DNA of 49,771 nt from Rhizobium sp. Q54 (GTDB taxonomy: Bacteria > Pseudomonadota > Alphaproteobacteria > ATCC43930 > CGMCC-115725), in assembly GCA_945861155.1 (NCBI GenBank), contig CAMATN010000022.1, positions 1 to 49,771 of the forward strand. Direction: 5' to 3'. The position numbers were made by a program, and so were the translations under genes. Below the pieces are notes generated by a model. It was not told the DNA's origin, made no database searches, and worked only from the letters and a program-made list of their open reading frames with translations. Shown in pieces: positions 7,997-16,928 of this stretch. The number at the start of each line of letters is the position of its first letter. Within the stretch, counting starts at the first letter, position 1.

Positions 7997-9826
7997 TTAG
8001 TATCCGGCAGCCGCGCCGGCGGGTCGGCGCGGGTCGTTGACCCCGACGAGAAGGCGGTCGGGGCCGATCGCGATCAGCTCGACCGCGCCCCACGGTGCTT
8101 GCTCGGCAAGAAGATGACCGCGGGACGCGAGCGCGGCGAGGGTCTCGGCCGAAAAGCCGCCGCGCTCGTGAAAAAGCGTGTCCGGCAGCCATTGGTGATG
8201 AAAGCGCGGCGCGGCGACGGCCTCCGGCGGGGTCAGACCGAAATCGACGATGTTCACGATCGTTTCGAGGACAGCGGTGGTGATGCGCGGGCCGCCGGGA
8301 CTGCCGAGCACCAGGACCGGCCTTCCATCCTGCTCGACGATCGTCGGGCTCATCGACGACAGCGGCCGCTTGCCGGGCGCGATCGCGTTGGCCCTGCCTT
8401 GCACCAGCCCAAACAGATTAGGCGCGCCCGGCTTTACCGTGAAATCGTCCATTTCATTGTTGAGCAGGAAGCCGGTGCCGGGTGCGACCATGCCGGAACC
8501 AAAATTTCCGTTCAGCGTATAAGTAATCGCGGCGGCGTTCCCTTCGCCGTCGACAATCGAATAATGCGTAGTCTCGGCGGGTTCATGAGGCGGGATGCCT
8601 GGCCTAAGTGTACTGGAGGGCGTGGCCTTGTCGGGGTCGATTGCGGCCCGGATCGCGGCGGCGTGGCCCGGCGACAACAAACGCGGGCGCGGGTCGGCGA
8701 CAAATTCCGGGTCGCCGAACGCCGTGTTGCGGTCGACATAGGCGTGGCGCATGGTCTCGGCCATCAGGTGAACGGCTTGCGGCGAGCGGTAGCCGAGCCC
8801 CGCCAGATCCCATCCCGCGAGGACGTTGAGCATCTCGCACAACACCGTGCCGCCGGCGCTCGGCGGCGGCGCCGACAGCACCCGATAACCGCGGTAGGAG
8901 CAGGTGACCGGCGCCGCTTCGCTGACCGTGTAGTCGGCGAAATCCTGCGCCGTCAGAACGCCGCCCCGCGCCGCAGCGGCGCGGCCGACCGCAGCGGCGA
9001 TCGGCCCGCGATAAAAGGCGTCGGGTCCGGTGTCGGCGATCAGCGCCAGCGTTTTCGCCAGGTCGGGCTGGACGAGGCGGTCGCCCGCGCCGTACGGCGT
9101 CCCGTCGGCGCGCAGGAAAATCCGCGCCGCCTCGGGATCGGCCGCGAGCCGCGGCGCCCGCGCCGCGATGATCGCGGCGTCGGCGGCGCCGAGCACAAAC
9201 CCGTCGCGGGCAAGCGCGATCGCCGGCGCCATCGCCGCGGCGCGGCCGAGCCGGCCGTATTTGGCGAGGGCGTGGTCGAGCCCCATCACCGTGCCCGGCA
9301 CGGCGGCGGCGCGGTAGCCGTAAAGGCTCGCCTCGCGCACAGCCTCTCCGGCAGCGTCGAGGTACATGCCGGGGGTGGCGGCGCGCGGCGCGGTCTCGCG
9401 AAAGTTGATAACAATCGGGCTGCCACCGGCCGGGCGGATCAGCATGAACCCGCCGCCCCCGATATTGCCGCAGCACGGGTCGACGACCGCCAGCGCATAG
9501 CCGACCGCGACGGCCGCATCGACGGCGTTGCCGCCGGCCTCCAGAATGTCGCGTCCGACCGCGCTCGCCGCGTGATGCGCGCTGACGACCATTCCGCGCC
9601 TGCCTTCGCCCAGGGATGAAGCGGCCGCGACGCCGGGGGAAAGCAGTGATGCCGGCAGCCCGACAAGAAAAGCGACAAGCGCTCCGAAAAGAGCATTTCG
9701 GTTGATAGCCCAAGAATACGTCAAGGTACGGGAGCCGCGGGCATCGCTTCGCGGCTCTGCGCGAGGGTGCGTCACCTTTGAAAAAGATGGTAAATTGATC
9801 AAATTTAACCACGAATTGTGATGCAT
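7997..9826 (-). CDS. ggt: Gamma-glutamyltransferase
   Basis: This periplasmic N-terminal nucleophile hydrolase cleaves glutathione and other gamma-glutamyl compounds. It has a signal sequence (ALFGALVAFLVGL...GVAAAS), the large-subunit start GMVVSAHHAAS, and ETTHYSIVDGEGNA. The first Thr of TTHYS is the autocleavage site and nucleophile in known GGTs. NNEMDDF, PLSSMSPTIV, GSPGGPRI and FHHQWLPD follow, all close to the E. coli enzyme. The start is uncertain: this ATG gives 609 residues but puts ~35 extra residues before the signal peptide, while a TTG at 9724 would give 575 residues starting at the signal. The AT-rich stretch at 9780-9820 could be the promoter, favouring the TTG. Confidence 0.92.
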   Translation of the reverse strand: MHHNSWLNLINLPSFSKVTHPRAEPRSDARGSRTLTYSWAINRNALFGALVAFLVGLPASLLSPGVAAASSLGEGRRGMVVSAHHAASAVGRDILEAGGNAVDAAVAVGYALAVVDPCCGNIGGGGFMLIRPAGGSPIVINFRETAPRAATPGMYLDAAGEAVREASLYGYRAAAVPGTVMGLDHALAKYGRLGRAAAMAPAIALARDGFVLGAADAAIIAARAPRLAADPEAARIFLRADGTPYGAGDRLVQPDLAKTLALIADTGPDAFYRGPIAAAVGRAAAARGGVLTAQDFADYTVSEAAPVTCSYRGYRVLSAPPPSAGGTVLCEMLNVLAGWDLAGLGYRSPQAVHLMAETMRHAYVDRNTAFGDPEFVADPRPRLLSPGHAAAIRAAIDPDKATPSSTLRPGIPPHEPAETTHYSIVDGEGNAAAITYTLNGNFGSGMVAPGTGFLLNNEMDDFTVKPGAPNLFGLVQGRANAIAPGKRPLSSMSPTIVEQDGRPVLVLGSPGGPRITTAVLETIVNIVDFGLTPPEAVAAPRFHHQWLPDTLFHERGGFSAETLAALASRGHLLAEQAPWGAVELIAIGPDRLLVGVNDPRRPAGAAAGY

Positions 9827-10099
9827 TTGTCTCAACCGCCAATTAGCTTCCCGACCTACCAAACGGCGCATTGCGGTCGTCTCCCCGCACAGCCGATCCA
9901 ATGAACATTTGCCGGCGCCGCGTTTACGATTTGCCGCACTTTCCGACGCGTTGTCGGCGGCCCGCGACAAACCGCGCGGGTGTCGGTATCGATCCGTTAA
10001 GTACCGCTACTGCAATCTGTCATCGGAATGCGATAGCGTCGACAGCTGATCGGGTAGTTCTCGGCTTTCGGCAGGTCCCTGTAGGAGGCAAAACCAGCG

Positions 10100-11791
10100 A
10101 TGTCATCTTCCCCGATCGCTAATCTCGGGATTGTCGGCGGCGCGGCGGCATCGGTCGGCCCGGGGCGACAGCATCTCGATGACATTGAGGACCAGGCAAT
10201 GGCGCGGCTCGCGACGCGGCAAGGTGAGGGCGATAGGCTCGCGGCGGCAGCGATCGACACGTTCGGGGGCAATGCGGCCGGGGGCAATGTGGTTGGCGGC
10301 AACGTCATCGAGCTCGATTCCCCGCAGCACCGACGTGGCGGCCTCAACGACCGGAAATTTTCGAAAACGCCGCGGATCAATCCGCGCGCCGTCGCGCTCG
10401 CGGTGCGCGTCGCCGATGCGCTGGTCATCGCCGCCGCGGGGGCCGTGGCGTATTGGCTTGAGCCCGGCTTTTCCTGGCCGATCGACCCGACGGCGGCATT
10501 CACCGCGCTTGCCCTGATGGCGATGCTGGTGCGCTCGCCCAATGCGGAGCCTCGCCTGCTGCACGATTCTCTGCGACGGCCATTGTCGCGGCGCCTGGCC
10601 GATTGCGCCCTGCGCACGCTGTTGCCTTTCGTCGTCGGCGTTCTGGTCCTGATTGTTCTGGTACCTGCCGGCAATGCGGTGCGAGCGCCGCTGACCCACT
10701 GGCTGACCCTGTGGGGAATGGGCGCGGTGGGCGGTATCTGCGCGGTGCGGCTCGGGCTCGCGGCCTTGACCGCGCAGTGGCGCCGCCAGGGGCGCCTCAA
10801 GCAGGCGGTGGCGATCTTTGGCACCGGCGATCTGGCGGAACGGCTGCTCGGGCGGTTGCGGCAATCCTCCCCCGATGCGATCGAGCTGGTCGGGGTGTTC
10901 GACGATCGTTCGCGCCGTCGCATCGCGAGCCCGGGTCTGCGCAGCCTGGCGGTCGGCACCTCGGACGATCTGGTCGCGCTGTCGCGCCACCGCGACATCG
11001 ACCGGGTTCTGGTCGCGCTGCCGCATTCGGCCGAGCAGCGGGTCACCGAGGTCTTGAAGAAGCTGCGCCAGATGCCGGTCGAGATCAGCCTCGCGCCTGA
11101 CATGGTCGGCTACAATCTCCCGTTCCGCGAATCCGACGAGCTTGCCGGCCTGCAGCTGGTCGAAGTCTACGGGCAGCCGCTGACCTTCGGGCAGATCCTG
11201 CTGAAGAGCGCGATCGACAAGACGCTGGCCGGCTTGGCCCTGCTCGCCGGCGCGCCGCTGCTGATCGCATTGGCGGTCGCGATCAAGCTCGACAGCAAGG
11301 GGCCGGTCCTCTTTCGGCAGAACCGCCACGGTTTTGGCGACCGGATGATCGGGGTCTACAAATTCCGCACGATGTACGCCGACATGGCCGATTACGACGG
11401 CGAGGTGCAGGCCCGGCTGAACGACCCGCGAATCACCCGGATCGGCCATTTCCTGCGGCGCTGGAGCCTTGACGAGCTGCCGCAGCTTTTCAACGTGCTG
11501 CGCGGCGAGATGTCGCTCGTCGGCCCGCGGCCGCATGCCGTCAGCATGACCGTCGAAGAGCGGCCCAACCGCGACATCGTGCCCGATTACGCGCTGCGTC
11601 ACCACGTCAAGCCGGGCATTACCGGGTGGGCGCAGGTCAACGGACACCACGGCCCGGTCGCCACCGAGGAGGATTTGCGCGCGCGCGTCCGCTGCGATCT
11701 CGACTACATCAACAATTGGTCGCTGTGGTTCGATTGCCAGATCCTCCTGCGCACCGTGAAGATCGTCCTCGGGCAGCGCCACGCTTATTGA
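10100..11791 (+). CDS. Polyprenyl-phosphate hexose-1-phosphate transferase (WcaJ-like)
   Basis: This 563-residue inner-membrane enzyme would start exopolysaccharide repeat-unit assembly by moving a hexose-1-phosphate onto undecaprenyl phosphate. After a low-complexity Gly/Asn-rich N-terminus (~95 residues) come four hydrophobic segments. A Rossmann-like CoA_binding_3 domain follows ([15 protein letters not shown]). The catalytic Bac_transf domain begins with the membrane-reentrant helix at [11 protein letters not shown], and then has [37 protein letters not shown] and [17 protein letters not shown] lies 11 bases before the ATG. It heads the plus-strand EPS cluster and is divergent from ggt. 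Which sugar is used cannot be told. Confidence 0.93.
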   Translation: MSSSPIANLGIVGGAAASVGPGRQHLDDIEDQAMARLATRQGEGDRLAAAAIDTFGGNAAGGNVVGGNVIELDSPQHRRGGLNDRKFSKTPRINPRAVALAVRVADALVIAAAGAVAYWLEPGFSWPIDPTAAFTALALMAMLVRSPNAEPRLLHDSLRRPLSRRLADCALRTLLPFVVGVLVLIVLVPAGNAVRAPLTHWLTLWGMGAVGGICAVRLGLAALTAQWRRQGRLKQAVAIFGTGDLAERLLGRLRQSSPDAIELVGVFDDRSRRRIASPGLRSLAVGTSDDLVALSRHRDIDRVLVALPHSAEQRVTEVLKKLRQMPVEISLAPDMVGYNLPFRESDELAGLQLVEVYGQPLTFGQILLKSAIDKTLAGLALLAGAPLLIALAVAIKLDSKGPVLFRQNRHGFGDRMIGVYKFRTMYADMADYDGEVQARLNDPRITRIGHFLRRWSLDELPQLFNVLRGEMSLVGPRPHAVSMTVEERPNRDIVPDYALRHHVKPGITGWAQVNGHHGPVATEEDLRARVRCDLDYINNWSLWFDCQILLRTVKIVLGQRHAY

Positions 11792-11917
11792 CGCCGGCCA
11801 GTTGACACCGAATTGACGCCCCTGGCGCGCAACCGGCTTGCGGCGCTTCGCCGAGTTCGGTGATAGTTCCCCACTGCCCCCATTCGATGCGGCCGGAGGG
11901 GAAACGGGAGCGCGGCG

Positions 11918-12598
11918 GTGAGGCTTGGGTGGCTGTTTTCGATTGCCCTGCTGGTGCTTGTCCCGCTCGGCGGGTGCGCGCCCTCCGCGCCCCGGTTGGC
12001 GGGCCCCGGTGTGTTTCCCGGCGGCGTCCCGATAACCGACGAGCATGTGCTGGCGCCGAACGACGAGCTCGAGGTCCGGTTTCCGTTCTACGCCGATCTG
12101 AATGACCGGGTCCTCGTCGGTCCCGATGGGCGCCTCTCGCTGCAGCTGGTCAACACGGTCCCGGTCGGTGGGCTGACGGTCGCCCAGGCGACCAGGCTGA
12201 TCAACGAGCGCTATGCCGGGGTGATACGCGAGCCGCAGGCGACGGTCACGTTGCGCACCTATGCGCCGCAGCAAGTCTTTGTCGACGGCTGGGTCAACAA
12301 TCCGGGGCTGGTGCGCAGCGACGTGCCGCTGACCGTGTCACGGGCGCTGGCGCAGGCGGGCGGTGCCAAAAGCGGCGCCCATACCGACCATATCCTGGTA
12401 TTGCGCCGCGGTTCCGACGGCAAACTCTATTACTATGAGGTCACGCTCGGCAATTATGGCGGAGCCGGCGCCGAGGATCCGCTCCTCAAATCCTATGACG
12501 TCGTGTATGTTCCGCAGACGGTTTTTGCTTCGGTGTCCGACTTTTTGGCCAATTACGTCAGGAATGCGCCACTCTATTTCCAGTATACAATTCGGTAA
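11918..12598 (+). CDS. Polysaccharide export OPX lipoprotein (Wza-type)
   Basis: This 226-residue protein belongs to the outer-membrane polysaccharide export family. It starts at a GTG with GGGAG upstream and has a lipoprotein signal ending in the lipobox L-G-G-C. The poly_export domain is visible (LAPNDELEVRFPFYADLN...VGPDGRLSLQLV...VPVGGLTVAQATRLI). An SLBB-like segment follows (QQVFVDGWVNNPG). It is shorter than E. coli Wza and ends soon after the SLBB region, so it may lack the C-terminal helix that forms the outer-membrane pore. It lies 126 bases after the initiating transferase and 48 before the Wzz-type gene. Confidence 0.92.
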   Translation: MRLGWLFSIALLVLVPLGGCAPSAPRLAGPGVFPGGVPITDEHVLAPNDELEVRFPFYADLNDRVLVGPDGRLSLQLVNTVPVGGLTVAQATRLINERYAGVIREPQATVTLRTYAPQQVFVDGWVNNPGLVRSDVPLTVSRALAQAGGAKSGAHTDHILVLRRGSDGKLYYYEVTLGNYGGAGAEDPLLKSYDVVYVPQTVFASVSDFLANYVRNAPLYFQYTIR

Positions 12599-12646
12599 TA
12601 TTGACGATGGCCGCTCGCGACCGCCTGGTATCCCAAGGACAACCGC

Positions 12647-14116
12647 ATGGCCGCTAACCCCTATGAGCTAACGACCCGCGAGCTCCTCAGCATCCTGTTC
12701 AAGGAATGGCGCAAGCTGGCTGGCGTCTTTCTGGGATTGGCGCTGCTGGTGATCGGCTATTCCTATACGTTGACGCCCTACTACGAGGCGACCACCCGGT
12801 TGCTGATCAAAAGCGGCCGCGAGTTTCAGGTGCGTTCCGATCCGAACCAGCCGATCGCCTCGGTCCCGTCCACGACAAAGCAGGAGATCGTCAATTCCGA
12901 GATTCAAATCCTGACCAGCCGCGACCTGATCGAGGCGGTGATCACCCGGATCGGCGCCGACCGGCTCTACCACGGCAGCGCCGGCTGGTTCACCTCGGAC
13001 GCCGGGGCTCTCGAGACGGCGGTGCGTCAGTTCTACGCCGATTTCAAGGCGATTCCGGTCGAATTGGCCAATGTCATCGAAATTACTTATCGCAACCCGA
13101 ATCGTGCTATCGCGGTCGAGACGCTCGATATTCTCGTCGACCTCTACCAGAAAAAGCACGCGGAGATGTTCAGCGATCCGCGCCACAAATTTCTCGAACA
13201 ACAGACCAAGCAATACGAGGATCAGCTTGACGCGGCGACCCGCAGCGTCACCGACATCAAGAACGCCAAATCGCTGTTCGATGTCGACACGCAGCGCGCC
13301 CGGCTGCTCGACGAACGCGCCTCGATCAGTACCATGCTGCAGCAACTGCGCAGCCAGTCGGTCGACGCCCGCCAGCGGATCGATTTTCTTAATGCCCGGC
13401 TGAAATCGACCCCGCCGCTGGTCGCCGCCGGCGACAGCCAGGCCGATGTCATCGAACAGGCCAAGGCGCGGCTGCTCGACCTCCAGGTCAGGACGCAACA
13501 GCTGCGCGAGCGCTATGTCGGCAACGTCAAGCCGTTGCAGGACGCCGAGCAGGAGATGGCCAGCGTCAGGCAATTCATCAGCGGCCCGGGTGCGGCGCGC
13601 AAATCATGGTCGCAGCGCAACACCGCCTACGACGACATGGTGGTCGCGCTGAACCGGGCGCAGGCCGACGCGGCGCCGCTCGACCAGCAGATCAAGCTGC
13701 GCACCGAGCAGGCCGCCGCGCTCGACGAGAGGCTGCGCAGCCTCGAAGAGGGCGGCAAGACGCTCGACGACGCGCAGCGCGAGCGCCGCACCCTCGAGGA
13801 ACTGGTCCGCACCTACCGGGGCCGCTACGAAGAGGCCCGGATGAACGCCGACCTCGACCGCGGCAATGTGGTCAGCCTCAGCGTCGTCCAGAAGCCCTCC
13901 GCGCCGGCGCGCGCGGCCGGACCGAGACACCTGCCCTACGGTCTGGCCGGCGTGTTGATCGGCCTCCTCGGCGCGGCTGGCGTCCTCGTCTACCTGCTGG
14001 TCTTCCGCGAGACGCTGATCACGGTCGAGAGCGTCGAGCGCATCATCGGGGTTCCGGTTCTCGCCTCGGTGCCGACCTCGCGCCGGCCGAGGAACGGCAA
14101 CCTCCAGGCCGCATGA
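12647..14116 (+). CDS. Wzz/GumC-type chain-length protein without kinase
   Basis: This 489-residue polysaccharide co-polymerase has a cytoplasmic N-terminus, a transmembrane helix near residues 24-43 (LAGVFLGLALLVIGYSYTL), and a long periplasmic part with coiled-coil helices at roughly 170-400. A second membrane helix lies at 430-454 (LPYGLAGVLIGLLGAAG). The tail ends GVPVLASVPTSRR with no Walker motifs. The kinase-like part is encoded separately two genes downstream, the usual split arrangement. AAGGAC precedes the ATG. Together with the OPX lipoprotein it should set chain length and span the periplasm. Confidence 0.92.
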   Translation: MAANPYELTTRELLSILFKEWRKLAGVFLGLALLVIGYSYTLTPYYEATTRLLIKSGREFQVRSDPNQPIASVPSTTKQEIVNSEIQILTSRDLIEAVITRIGADRLYHGSAGWFTSDAGALETAVRQFYADFKAIPVELANVIEITYRNPNRAIAVETLDILVDLYQKKHAEMFSDPRHKFLEQQTKQYEDQLDAATRSVTDIKNAKSLFDVDTQRARLLDERASISTMLQQLRSQSVDARQRIDFLNARLKSTPPLVAAGDSQADVIEQAKARLLDLQVRTQQLRERYVGNVKPLQDAEQEMASVRQFISGPGAARKSWSQRNTAYDDMVVALNRAQADAAPLDQQIKLRTEQAAALDERLRSLEEGGKTLDDAQRERRTLEELVRTYRGRYEEARMNADLDRGNVVSLSVVQKPSAPARAAGPRHLPYGLAGVLIGLLGAAGVLVYLLVFRETLITVESVERIIGVPVLASVPTSRRPRNGNLQAA

Positions 14117-14163
14117 CGCGTTCCGATTCGCCCGGCCGCCGCGGCTGATTGCGGGACCGCGCG

Positions 14164-15792
14164 ATGTACGAGAGCTTTTACGGCCTCACCCGCACGCCGT
14201 TTGCGGTCACCCCCGACCCGGCGATGCTGTTCATGAGCAAGGTGCATCGAGAGGCTCTGGCGACGATCATCTACGGGGTCGAGACCCGCAAGGGGTTCAT
14301 CGTCTGCACCGGCGAGGTCGGGACCGGCAAGAGCACGATCATCCGGGCGTTTTTCGACCAGACCAGCGCCGACGCGGTCAAGCTGATCTACATCTTCACG
14401 CCGCAGGTCACCCCGCTCGAAATGTCCCGGTACATCTGCGGAGAACTCGGGCTGGAGGACCCCGACAGCATTTTCGCCGCGGTCCCCCGGCTGCAGCTCA
14501 AATTGCTCGAGGAGTTCGAAGCCGGCCGGACCGTCGTCCTGATGATCGACGAGGCGCAGCTGTTGCCGCCGGAGACGCTCGAATTCCTGCGGCTCCTCAG
14601 CAATTTCGAAACCGACACCGAAAAGCTGATCCAGATCGTGCTGGTCGGCCAGCCCGAGGTCGACACGCTGCTGGCCCGGCCCGATATGCGGCAGGTCAGC
14701 CAACGCGTCGCGCTCCGGGCGAGGCTCGCCGCCTTCAGCGCCGAGGAAAGCGTCGACTATATCGAGCATCGGTTGCGGATCAGCGGCGCCGGCGAGCTTG
14801 CCCAGATCATGTCGCCGAGCGCGGCGTGGCTGATCGTCGAAGCGGCCGGCGGCATTCCGCGAATCATCAACATCCTCGCCGACAACGCGCTGATTGCCGG
14901 GTTTGCCGCCGGACAGCGCCCGCTGGGCAGCCAGCTCGCCGCCCGTGCCGTCGGCGAATTCCTGGGGAATTCGGAAGCCGCCGCCCCGGTCGTCCGGCAA
15001 CGCCTCGGCGCCGGCTGGCGCGCCGCCCGCCGCTTGCGCAGCGCGCTCGTCCGCGAGCAACGCGAGCCGGTCGAGTGGGACTCCGCCGTGCCGGCGGCGA
15101 CGCCACCCCCGGCGGCGCCCCTGGCAAAGCCGCCCGCCCCGCCAGGCGGCACTCCTGTTTGGCCGGGCCCGGTTCGGGCTCGGGTCGGCCCGCCCGCACA
15201 AAAGCCGTTCGGCAGGCGCCCGGCGCCCCGCCTTGACGCGACCCTCGCCGGGCCGAACGGCGCCGGTTGGGAGATCGCCCCCCTGGCGGCAAATGCGCCG
15301 GCAAATGCGGCGGCGCCTACAGCGGATTCCGGCGTTGCCTTCGGCACGCCGGCCTCGACAGCCGGGATGACCATCGTCGAACCGGTCGCGCAGCCCGTCG
15401 CCTTAGAGCCCGTCGTCGCGCAGCCCGTCGTGGAGCAGTCCCCGACATTGCCGTCCCCGCCCTTCAGGAGGGAGAGCGAGGGTCTCGTCCTCCCCCGCCT
15501 CGCCCCGACCGTCTCTGCCTCCAGCCCCCAGCCCTCCCTCTCGCGCAAGTGGAGGGTCAGCGAGGGACCCGGGACCGACCGTCGGCTCGATCGTGGTTCC
15601 GACGTCAACGACGCCGCGACGGTTGGGTCCCCGGTCGGCTCTCTTCCGGGTGCCGCCGAGGCTGCGCCGAACGGTACAACCATGCCTCCGGCCGCGGCTG
15701 ACCTGACCGAAGCCGCGGTACGATGGCCGGCCCTGTCGCGGGTTCGCTCAGGGCTGCAGGCCGTGCAGCGGCGCGACCAGAATCGGGTTTAG
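14164..15792 (+). CDS. ExeA-like AAA+ ATPase of EPS locus
   Basis: This 542-residue protein has an N-terminal ATPase domain of the ExeA/AAA_22 kind found next to EPS genes, including exosortase-type loci. MYESFYGLTRTPFAVTPDP opens it. Walker A is GEVGTGKST (Lys56), Walker B VVLMIDEAQLL, and LVGQPEV and SQRVALRARL follow. After about residue 275 the sequence turns into a long Pro/Ala-rich tail. Part of that tail (bases 15451-15570) is an intergenic-type palindromic repeat read in frame, as LPSPPFRRESEG...SASSPQPSLSRKW. The first ATG was taken; a TTG five codons upstream is possible. The tail is unlikely to be structured. Its exact role in EPS export is unknown. Confidence 0.88.
   Translation: MYESFYGLTRTPFAVTPDPAMLFMSKVHREALATIIYGVETRKGFIVCTGEVGTGKSTIIRAFFDQTSADAVKLIYIFTPQVTPLEMSRYICGELGLEDPDSIFAAVPRLQLKLLEEFEAGRTVVLMIDEAQLLPPETLEFLRLLSNFETDTEKLIQIVLVGQPEVDTLLARPDMRQVSQRVALRARLAAFSAEESVDYIEHRLRISGAGELAQIMSPSAAWLIVEAAGGIPRIINILADNALIAGFAAGQRPLGSQLAARAVGEFLGNSEAAAPVVRQRLGAGWRAARRLRSALVREQREPVEWDSAVPAATPPPAAPLAKPPAPPGGTPVWPGPVRARVGPPAQKPFGRRPAPRLDATLAGPNGAGWEIAPLAANAPANAAAPTADSGVAFGTPASTAGMTIVEPVAQPVALEPVVAQPVVEQSPTLPSPPFRRESEGLVLPRLAPTVSASSPQPSLSRKWRVSEGPGTDRRLDRGSDVNDAATVGSPVGSLPGAAEAAPNGTTMPPAAADLTEAAVRWPALSRVRSGLQAVQRRDQNRV
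15451..15570. repeat. Palindromic repeat inside ATPase coding region
   Basis: The stretch ccccgcccttcaggagggag followed by agcgagggtctcgtcctcc, and ccctccctctcgcgcaagtg with gagggtcagcgaggga, has the same C-rich/G-rich hairpin style as the intergenic repeats at 57-160 and 47266-47400. It is read through in frame with no stop. Confidence 0.7.
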
Positions 15793-15931
15793 GGCACCGC
15801 CCGGTTAACCTGATCCAGACCAATCGATCGACTTTATAGCGCCCGTTATCTATCGTCGGCATCCAGTGGCAGGGTTCGTCCAGCGGGCGCTTGGTGGCCC
15901 ATCGGGACGGGCAGTGGGAAGGCGGTGGCAG

Positions 15932-16666
15932 GTGAGCAGCGTCTATGAAGCCTTGCAGCGCGCGAGGCAAGGCGGCGGCGGGCCGGCGCCGCTGCGGCAG
16001 CCGGCGGCGCGCGACAACATCGAGCGCTCGCCGGTGTCGCTCGCTCCGGGTCCGCTGGCGACGCCGCTGGCGCCCCTGTTCGCGGCCATTCGGCCGCTGC
16101 TCGACAGCAAGGAGGGCGTTGTCCTGCACATCGTCGCCGCCACCGCCGGCGAGGGAGCCTCGACGATCGCCCGCGAATTCGCGATGCTGGCGGGCACATC
16201 GGGCCATCGCCGCACCCTGTTGATCGATGCCGACCGGCTCAACCCGCAGACTGCCCGCGCGTTCGATTGCGATACCGGACAGGGGCTGGTCGAGTTTTTA
16301 TGGGGCGGGCTCGACGGCGCCGATGTGGTGCAGCCGGTGGCCGGCACGCTGCTGTCGGTAACGTGCCTGATCGGCGAGCGCGGCCCCGCCTCGGTCGACG
16401 CCGACAGCCTGCGCGAGCTGTACGCCCGCTTGCGCGAGCAATTCGAGCTGATCGTTGTCGATTGCCCGCCGGTCGGCGAAGGTTATTCGGCCTTGCTGCC
16501 GGAGGCGGTTGACGGGGTCATCCTGGTCGTCCAGGCCGAAAAAACCCGCCCGGCCGTCATCGCCCGTGCCAAGGACCTCGTGCAGCAGGCCGGCGGCCAG
16601 GTGCTCGGCGCGGTGCTGAACCGGCGGACCAACTACATCCCGGAATTTCTGTACAAGCTGCTGTGA
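15932..16666 (+). CDS. CpsD/BY-kinase-like P-loop protein, Walker A Lys absent
   Basis: This 244-residue cytoplasmic protein has the layout of the CpsD/Wzc kinase domain: SSVYEALQRARQ at the start, a P-loop region, Walker A' LLIDADRLNPQ and Walker B LIVVDCPPV. The P-loop reads ATAGEGASTIARE, with Ala76 where BY-kinases have the lysine (GEGKST). The C-terminus holds only two tyrosines (NYIPEFLYKLL) rather than a tyrosine cluster. ATP binding or kinase activity is therefore doubtful; it may be a regulatory pseudo-kinase partner of the Wzz-type protein. A GTG start with GGAAGG upstream gives the usual family N-terminus and was preferred over an upstream ATG. Confidence 0.85.
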   Translation: MSSVYEALQRARQGGGGPAPLRQPAARDNIERSPVSLAPGPLATPLAPLFAAIRPLLDSKEGVVLHIVAATAGEGASTIAREFAMLAGTSGHRRTLLIDADRLNPQTARAFDCDTGQGLVEFLWGGLDGADVVQPVAGTLLSVTCLIGERGPASVDADSLRELYARLREQFELIVVDCPPVGEGYSALLPEAVDGVILVVQAEKTRPAVIARAKDLVQQAGGQVLGAVLNRRTNYIPEFLYKLL

Positions 16667-16733
16667 GCGCGGCGGGTCTACGGAATTAAAGCGTATGCGA
16701 TCGAAGTGCTCGTTCCGACAATCCTTCCCAACT

Positions 16734-16843
16734 GTCATCCCGTGGGCCTTCAGCCCACGGACTTGTTCCGTGGGGAAAGCCGGGATCCATGGGTCAACCG
16801 ACTGAGTGGCTGAGACGTGGGTCCCGGCCTCCGCCGGGACGAC
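16734..16843. repeat. Dispersed gtcatcccg repeat with hairpins
   Basis: The region begins gtcatcccgtgggccttcag with a small hairpin (gtgggc/gcccac) and ends in a second hairpin within gtcccggcctccgccgggac. It fills much of the gap before the glycosyltransferase gene. Reading it as protein gives the artefactual WVPASAGTT, which is why the upstream start of that gene was not used. Confidence 0.65.
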
Positions 16844-16928
16844 AAGATGTTTGTGGCATGATTGGCAGATCAGGACATTTGCCCGTGTTGCCCTGAATTA
16901 CCGCTTTTTAAAACCCTGTCCCCCTATC

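Noticed and set aside
10103-12274. Minus-strand open frame of 723 codons
   Set aside because: Antisense to the WcaJ-like and OPX genes, which have strong motifs and start signals.
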